DNA of 34,551 bases from an uncultured Ruminococcus sp. (GTDB taxonomy: Bacteria > Bacillota > Clostridia > Oscillospirales > Acutalibacteraceae). The notes under the pieces were generated by a model. The model searched no databases. It worked only from the letters and a program-made list of their open reading frames with translations, and was not told the DNA's origin. Positions 30,688 to 34,551 of this stretch are shown here, in pieces. Location of the stretch: NCBI GenBank assembly GCA_902761345.1, contig CACWKD010000013.1, forward strand, positions 1-34,551, written 5' to 3'. Position 1 is the first letter of the stretch, and the number at the start of each line of letters is the position of its first letter. Position numbers and translations under genes: made by a program.

Positions 30688-31875
30688 TTAGTCTATAAGG
30701 CTTGTCACCGCAGTTACTTCCTTATCCCTTACATATACTCTCGGAACACGCTTTCCTACAAGACACACTACCTCGTAGTTTATCGTACCTGTCCAAGAAG
30801 CTACGTCGTCCATGGTTATTTCTGTGTTTCCCGATTTGCCTACTACCGTTACCGTATCGCCTACTTTTACGCCGTCAATATCTGTAATGTCTATCATACA
30901 CTGATCCATACATATCCTGCCCACAACCTTTGCTTTCCTGCCTTTTACTATCATATAAGCGTCCTTTGCAAGATTGCGTATGTAACCGTCCGCATAGCCT
31001 ATCGGAACAGTAGCTATCTTCATTTTCTTCTCTGCTTCAAACGTCCTGCCGTAGCTTATGGTTGTTCCCTCATCAACTTCCTTTATATGCGCAACGACCG
31101 ACTTTATCTCCATAGCAGGCTTTAACGCAATTTGCCCTTTGAGCTTTGAGGACGGCGAAAGTCCGTACAGTATTATTCCTGCCCTTACCATATCCATATG
31201 CGCGGATTTGTAATCCATAATAGCGGCGCTGTTTGAACAATGCTTTATTATCTTATCTGTGTCAATTCCGTTATCTTTGAGAGAATTAATTATATACTCA
31301 AAGCATTCAACCTGATGCATAGTATAATCCTTACCCTCGTCTTTTTCGTCCGATACTGCAAAGTGAGTAAATATACCCTCTATATCAAGATTCGACAAAG
31401 AGAATATCTCCATAACCTCATTGAGCGCATTATCTCTTTTTATATCCTGACACATTATTCCTATTCTGCTCATTCCTGTATCTATCTTGATGTGAGATTT
31501 TACTGAAACGCCGAACGTCTTTGCACTGTCAGACAGTTCCCTTGCATATTCAAGAGAAAGTATTGCCTGAGAAATATTATTATCCGCAAGTTCCTTCGCA
31601 TAGCTTGCAGGAGTATAACCCAAAATAAGTATCGGCAGTTTTATTCCGCCTATACGAAGCTGCAGCGCTTCCTCTAAATTTGACACGGCAAAAAAATCCG
31701 CTCCAAGCTTTTCGTACAGCTCGGCAAACTCCAACGCGCCATGTCCGTAAGCGTCCGCTTTAATAACACAGCAAAGCTTAGTATCATCGCTTATCTGTTC
31801 TCTTATAACCTTATAGTTATGCTCTATTCTGTTCAGGCTTATCTGCGCCCATGTTCGTCTAAAATAATTATCCAA
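30688..31875 (-). CDS. alr: Alanine racemase
   Basis: PLP-dependent racemase making D-alanine for peptidoglycan; in spore-formers a second paralogue can act on spores. The product is 395 aa and starts at TTG 31875, 8 nt after GGAGG; no better start is near. Motifs: cofactor lysine CVIKADAYGHG (Lys39), HIKIDTGMSRIG, CSNSAAI, VRAGIILYG, the catalytic tyrosine region ISYGRTF, and the late GRICMDQCMIDIT. It is first in the likely alr - polA - small membrane protein unit, with a SigA-type promoter 36 bp upstream. Confidence 0.96.
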   Translation of the reverse strand: MDNYFRRTWAQISLNRIEHNYKVIREQISDDTKLCCVIKADAYGHGALEFAELYEKLGADFFAVSNLEEALQLRIGGIKLPILILGYTPASYAKELADNNISQAILSLEYARELSDSAKTFGVSVKSHIKIDTGMSRIGIMCQDIKRDNALNEVMEIFSLSNLDIEGIFTHFAVSDEKDEGKDYTMHQVECFEYIINSLKDNGIDTDKIIKHCSNSAAIMDYKSAHMDMVRAGIILYGLSPSSKLKGQIALKPAMEIKSVVAHIKEVDEGTTISYGRTFEAEKKMKIATVPIGYADGYIRNLAKDAYMIVKGRKAKVVGRICMDQCMIDITDIDGVKVGDTVTVVGKSGNTEITMDDVASWTGTINYEVVCLVGKRVPRVYVRDKEVTAVTSLID

Positions 31876-31910
31876 CTTTATTTCCTCCCGATAAAAGAGT
31901 TACTTATATA

Positions 31911-31939
31911 ATTATATTACTTATAAAGAGAAAAGGCAA
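31911..31939 (-). promoter_or_regulatory. SigA-type promoter of alr-polA
   Basis: Minus-strand TTGCCT (31939-31934) and TATAAT (31916-31911) with a 17-bp spacer. Confidence 0.75.
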
Positions 31940-31973
31940 TAATTTCTTTTATTCTTGCGGTAAAGTTTTTATT

Positions 31974-32029
31974 CTTTGAGTGTGGAGTTTGGAATTGTTA
32001 GTCCAAACTCCAAAGTTCAAAGAACCACC
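31974..32029 (+). repeat. Heptamer-phased repeat with central inversion, abutting copy B
   Basis: Eight consecutive 7-bp words in one phase: CTTTGAG, TGTGGAG, TTTGGAA, TTGTTAG, TCCAAAC, TCCAAAG, TTCAAAG, AACCACC. The orientation switches in the middle, which creates a perfect 10-bp hairpin (GGAGTTTGGA 31984-31993, TCCAAACTCC 32002-32011). The last unit ends exactly where repeat copy B begins. Confidence 0.75.
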
Positions 32030-32189
32030 TTATAGTAAACGTCATTGAAAAATTCCTAATGTATGATAGTAATTGGTGTGTTACATCTCAAATCTCATAG
32101 TAATATTTGTCTAAAAAACTATAGATCCATTCATTAATCCCACTTTTCCAAATTATGCATTAGGTCAAGAATTATGTCGTCTACTATAA
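32030..32189. repeat. Dispersed intergenic repeat, copy B (MITE-like)
   Basis: A 160-bp AT-rich element whose first 22 bases equal those of copy A. Its ends form an inverted repeat (TTATAGTAAACGTC at 32030-32043 against GTCGTCTACTATAA at 32176-32189, 12 of 14 complementary). It has no ORF. With the heptamers before it and the spoVM terminator after it, this accounts for the 365-bp gap between alr and spoVM. Confidence 0.75.
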
Positions 32190-32205
32190 CTAATAACTTT
32201 GAACT

Positions 32206-32240
32206 AAAAAAGTCCCCCGGATAATCCGAGGGTGTTTTTT
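32206..32240 (-). terminator. Bidirectional intrinsic terminator after spoVM
   Basis: An 8-bp stem (32214-32221 with 32225-32232, one G-U pair in the minus-strand RNA, 3-nt loop) is flanked by AAAAAA on the left (T-run for the minus strand) and TTTTTTTT on the right. Confidence 0.88.
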
Positions 32241-32333
32241 TTAACCATTATCGTTTTTTAACTTCTTAATGCCAAACATTCTTCTGAGAAAGAAACCGAA
32301 AAATTTAGGATTATCAATTACTACGAATTTCAT
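32241..32333 (-). CDS. spoVM: Stage V sporulation protein M
   Basis: A 30-aa amphipathic peptide that, in B. subtilis, recognises the convex forespore membrane and recruits SpoIVA to start coat assembly. The sequence begins MKFVVIDNPKFFGFFLRRMF and ends GIKKLKNDNG. It matches the 26-aa B. subtilis protein at M-K-F, I6, P9-K-F, G13, R17, M19, G21 and basic residues near the end. Pro9, which keeps the N terminus extended, is retained. Shine-Dalgarno GGAGG lies 7 nt before ATG. The position downstream of rsgA-thiN is the same as in Bacillus, which strengthens the call. It is somewhat longer than usual. It is easily missed because a longer frame starting at GTG 32489 runs through it. Confidence 0.88.
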   Translation of the reverse strand: MKFVVIDNPKFFGFFLRRMFGIKKLKNDNG

Positions 32334-32344
32334 AGAAATGCCTC

Positions 32345-32491
32345 CTAACAGCAATTTTTCAGGCAGAGGGTCAATATAATCACAGCAACTCCTGCAAAGA
32401 AAAGAAACGCTCCTCCCTCGGTAAAGGACGAGAGTATCAATCCCCCTGCAAATGCAAATGCACATTTCTGAGCACATCTGCTCCGACACAT
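32345..32491 (-). CDS. Cys-rich 48-aa membrane microprotein upstream of spoVM
   Basis: ATG 32491 opens a 48-codon frame ending at TAG 32345-32347. AAGGAGGCGGAG lies just upstream at a good distance. The N terminus MCRSRCAQKC is basic and has three cysteines. Residues 11-21 and 28-43 are hydrophobic (AFAFAGGLILSSF, then GGAFLFFAGVAVIILTLCL), and it ends KNCC, giving six cysteines in all. The last codons overlap the spoVM Shine-Dalgarno (TAGGAGG), so translation of the two is probably coupled. A different frame (GTG 32489) competes on paper, but it has no ribosome-binding site of its own and reads through spoVM. I do not recognise a family; a short small-membrane-protein slot beside spoVM suggests a spore role, which is inference. 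Confidence 0.72.
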   Translation of the reverse strand: MCRSRCAQKCAFAFAGGLILSSFTEGGAFLFFAGVAVIILTLCLKNCC

Positions 32492-32521
32492 TTTTCTCCG
32501 CCTCCTTTTTTCGTATAGTAC

Positions 32522-32527
32522 ATTATA
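32522..32527 (-). promoter_or_regulatory. Possible -10 box for the microprotein-spoVM pair
   Basis: Minus-strand TATAAT (32527-32522) lies about 30 bp before the microprotein ATG. At 17 bp upstream there is only TTCACC, a poor SigA -35. This could be a sporulation-sigma promoter, but I cannot match a consensus with confidence. Confidence 0.3.
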
Positions 32528-32570
32528 TACATTTTACAAAAAAAGGTGAAACGCTAACATCAATTTCAAA

Positions 32571-33218
32571 TCAATATTTTTCGTCTGATATTATTAACAG
32601 TGCAGTCCCGCTGTGTAGTGTAATACTTACCCTGTCACAAATTGCCTCGTTGCTTATTGTATAAGGAAAATCCGCCGTAACAGTACCCCTGTCCATAGCA
32701 TATCTAAGTCCAAGATATGTGAGCGTCGCACTCTCACAGGCAAAGGGCATTACAGATACTATCTTACCTTTTACACCTTTGACCTCATTTAAGCCTAAAC
32801 TCAGCAGAGATGTATGTGAATATTCATCTGCAACAGCTCCCTTTGCCCCATACTTGCTTAGAAACAAAAGTACAGACAGATTGCCAAGCGTATGGTCAAG
32901 ACGTCCGCCTGTTGCACCTAATATCAGAAAATCTTTGTATCCCTTATTCATTGCAACTGCTGCACAATGCAGAGTATCCGTATCATCTTTCATTGTATTT
33001 AATTCAACTATTTCGGTATCCTTGAACTCACTGTATTTTTTTGATGAGTCCAAGTCACCTATTATCATATCGGGAACAACTCCCGTTCCCAATAGCTTAT
33101 CAGCGCCGCCGTCTGCACATATTATAAAATCATCTTTGCGTATCTGTGACAAAATAAAATCTGTGTTCGCAGTCGGCGAGGCTGATATTATTACACATCG
33201 TTTCTTTACTGTTCCCAT
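32571..33218 (-). CDS. thiN: Thiamine diphosphokinase
   Basis: Transfers pyrophosphate from ATP to thiamine to make the cofactor thiamine diphosphate. The 215-aa length is typical. Motifs seen: FIICADGGADKLLGTGVVPD, IGDLDSS, MKDDTDTLHCA and ILGATGGRLDHTLGNL, all conserved in the TPK catalytic domain. A C-terminal thiamine-binding beta domain (about 135-215) follows with GLRYAMDRGTVTAD. Its first 13 nt overlap the end of rsgA, with AAAGGA inside rsgA, so translation is coupled. In Bacillus an rpe gene lies between rsgA and thiN; it is absent here. Confidence 0.95.
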   Translation of the reverse strand: MGTVKKRCVIISASPTANTDFILSQIRKDDFIICADGGADKLLGTGVVPDMIIGDLDSSKKYSEFKDTEIVELNTMKDDTDTLHCAAVAMNKGYKDFLILGATGGRLDHTLGNLSVLLFLSKYGAKGAVADEYSHTSLLSLGLNEVKGVKGKIVSVMPFACESATLTYLGLRYAMDRGTVTADFPYTISNEAICDRVSITLHSGTALLIISDEKY

Positions 33219-34090
33219 TTTTTCAAGTCCTTTACCTCATTATACATTGCAACATAGCTTTGATGTCTGAATAGACTGATCTGTCCCTTTTGTAGTGCTT
33301 CAACCACAGCACAGCCTTTTTCACAGGTATGACTGCAAGTGCTGAACCTGCATTTATCAAGATACTTCGAAAATTCGGGAAAAGCATATTTCAAATCGTC
33401 TTTTTCAATAACCTCGTATCTTTCAAGATCTACTGTCGAAAAGCCGGGAGTATCTGCAACATATCCGCCCTCTGATTTAAACAGTTCAACCGAACGTGTC
33501 GTATGTCGTCCTCTGCCAAGCTTTACGCTTATTTCACCTGTTTCAAGGCTTAGGTTTGGAAACAGTGCATTAAGCAAAGTAGATTTGCCCACACCTGTAT
33601 TTCCTATAAATGCCGTCACCTTTCCGCCAAGCAGACTTCTTATCTCGTCTAATCCCCTTTTATCAACTGCTGAAAACTCAATTGTTTTTATTCCGGAAAG
33701 AGAATAGATTTCTTTAAGCTTATCAGATGACGCAAGATCGCTCTTTGAAATAACAATTACAGGCTCAATACCCTTATGTACAGCACAAGCTGTCATTTTA
33801 TCTATAACAAGAGTACTTGGAGTAGGATTACAAGTTGATACTACTATCACAAGCGTATCTATATTTGCAAGCGGTGGTCTGATAATACTATTCCTGCGGG
33901 GTAATACTTCTTCCAAAGCGCAGTAACCGCTATCCGGTACGGTTATTATTACTTTGTCGCCTGCAACAGGCTTAACACCTTTTTTTCTGAAGTTTCCCCT
34001 TGCTTTGCACTCATATACTGTATCGGAGGCTTCTACATAATAGAAACCTCCGATAGATTTTAATATGATGCCTTCCTTTGTTAAAGTCAT
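33206..34090 (-). CDS. rsgA: Ribosome small subunit-dependent GTPase A
   Basis: Circularly permuted GTPase that checks late 30S subunit maturation. The product is 294 aa. An N-terminal OB-fold (GFYYVEASDTVYECKARGNF) precedes the permuted G domain with G4-like VISKSDL (about 115-121), G1 IGNTGVGKSTLLN (about 162-174) and G3 DTPGFSTVD (about 216-224). The C-terminal zinc knuckle has CRFSTCSHTCEKGC. ATG 34090 overlaps the preceding reading frame by ATGA, which implies the frame upstream is really translated. It is the middle of the kinase tail - rsgA - thiN cluster. Confidence 0.97.
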   Translation of the reverse strand: MTLTKEGIILKSIGGFYYVEASDTVYECKARGNFRKKGVKPVAGDKVIITVPDSGYCALEEVLPRRNSIIRPPLANIDTLVIVVSTCNPTPSTLVIDKMTACAVHKGIEPVIVISKSDLASSDKLKEIYSLSGIKTIEFSAVDKRGLDEIRSLLGGKVTAFIGNTGVGKSTLLNALFPNLSLETGEISVKLGRGRHTTRSVELFKSEGGYVADTPGFSTVDLERYEVIEKDDLKYAFPEFSKYLDKCRFSTCSHTCEKGCAVVEALQKGQISLFRHQSYVAMYNEVKDLKKWEQ

Positions 34091-34440
34091 TCCCAGTCGT
34101 CTTCCTCGGGTTCGACAGAGCCGTCACCGGAATAATCAGGCTCGGTTACCGATGAGTCACCATCATCGCTGTATTCTGATGATACAGGCTCAGGCTCGCT
34201 TGATGAATAGTCTTCATCGCTCGATTCATAATCCTCGTATTCAGAATCAGAATCATATTCATTCTCATTTTCCGTATCTGTATCGGTTTCTGTCTCCTCG
34301 TCCGTTTCGGTATCCGTATCAAGCTGGAAGTTATAGGACTCTACTGTCGATACTGTATTATTCGCAAAATCGAACTTATATACTCGATACGTCTGATCGT
34401 TGAGCGCAACAACTACCTGAATAGAACCTACCGTACTCAT
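34087..34440 (-). CDS. Downstream half of a split PASTA-kinase-like C-terminal region
   Basis: 117 codons from ATG 34440. Residues 1-38 look like a small beta module (VGSIQVVVALNDQTYRVYKF, then DFANNTVSTV). The rest is an extremely acidic, repetitive tail (TDTETDEETETDTDTENENE and on to EPEEDDWE) that resembles the extracellular tail of clostridial PASTA serine/threonine kinases. No Shine-Dalgarno precedes the ATG. Instead it directly follows an in-frame TGA that ends the upstream fragment, so the two pieces are one frame interrupted by one stop codon. It overlaps rsgA by 4 nt, as a pknB gene normally adjoins rsgA. Kinase identity rests on synteny and composition, because the catalytic domain lies outside the window. 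Confidence 0.55.
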   Translation of the reverse strand: MSTVGSIQVVVALNDQTYRVYKFDFANNTVSTVESYNFQLDTDTETDEETETDTDTENENEYDSDSEYEDYESSDEDYSSSEPEPVSSEYSDDGDSSVTEPDYSGDGSVEPEEDDWE

Positions 34441-34551
34441 TCACGAAACAGTAAGAGTATATTGCTTAGCGTATTTCGGCACAATAGATTTTGTATAGGT
34501 ATCGTCTATTTCACCGTCAATTATTACCTCAAATTTAAGAGAAGAGCTTAT
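34441..34551 (-). CDS. C-terminal fragment of probable PASTA Ser/Thr kinase (partial, cut by window edge)
   Basis: An open frame enters from the right edge and reads SSSLKFEVIIDGEIDDTY, TKSIVPKYAKQYTLTVS, then TGA (34443-34441). The beta-strand pattern with IDGE and the FEVIIDGE-type turn fits the last extracellular module of a PrkC/PknB kinase. The stop is immediately followed, in the same frame, by ATG and a matching continuation (see 34087-34440). Only 36 codons are visible, so function is assigned by position before rsgA. Confidence 0.5.
   Translation of the reverse strand: MSSSLKFEVIIDGEIDDTYTKSIVPKYAKQYTLTVS

Noticed and set aside
32241-32489. 82-aa frame from GTG 32489 running through the spoVM region
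   Set aside because: It merges an off-frame reading of the microprotein with SpoVM; the internal ATG 32333 with GGAGG and the SpoVM landmarks is the real gene.

Overview
The window comes from a low-GC, spore-forming (or recently spore-forming) member of the Bacillota, most likely an anaerobic gut Clostridia of the Ruminococcaceae/Oscillospiraceae type ([Eubacterium] siraeum/Ruminococcus-like). The signs are type I dockerins on a secreted giant protein and on a pseudogene, a fermentative AdhE, an NfnAB bifurcating transhydrogenase, three sporulation genes (spoVM, yunB, cwlD), and the Bacillus/Clostridium order PASTA kinase tail - rsgA - thiN - spoVM. Promoters are nearly textbook SigA with 17-bp spacers. 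The species is inferred from content, not proven.

Layout. 1-3.7 kb: murC (-) diverges from an rRNA uracil-methyltransferase (+), followed by a Nudix hydrolase and a frameshifted dockerin remnant. 4-6.5 kb: nfnA-nfnB (-). 6.5-12 kb: a 1784-residue secreted protein with BspA-like leucine-rich repeats, a long (T/S)DN linker and a C-terminal dockerin (-). 12.2-15 kb: adhE (-) with a Rex-like operator in its leader. 15.3-18.4 kb: a Cys-repeat CAP-domain secreted protein, yunB, an acidic zinc-ribbon protein and efp (all -). 18.6-25.3 kb (+): a MATE transporter, a MalY-type lyase, a DUF3737 protein, a coiled-coil protein, cwlD and radA. 25.4-25.5 kb: a candidate orphan small RNA. 25.5-32 kb (-): a DUF11 protein, a polysaccharide deacetylase, a small membrane protein, polA and alr. 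32.2-34.6 kb (-): spoVM, a 48-aa Cys-rich membrane microprotein, thiN, rsgA and the C-terminal end of what is probably the PASTA kinase, split by an in-frame TGA.

Most genes are housekeeping: peptidoglycan precursors (murC, alr), translation (efp, rsgA, rRNA methylation), replication and repair (polA, radA), redox (nfnAB, adhE), cofactors (thiN), and spore or envelope functions.

The less ordinary material is mainly between genes or in very small genes. It includes heptamer-phased repeat DNA at four intergenic loci, two of them tied to a related 160-240 bp element with inverted-repeat-like ends. It also includes a strong stand-alone promoter-terminator unit that looks like a roughly 110-nt RNA, Shine-Dalgarno sequences buried in terminator-like hairpins before yunB and cwlD, and the microprotein next to spoVM. 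I see no CRISPR array, phage, insertion sequence transposase, tRNA or rRNA gene.
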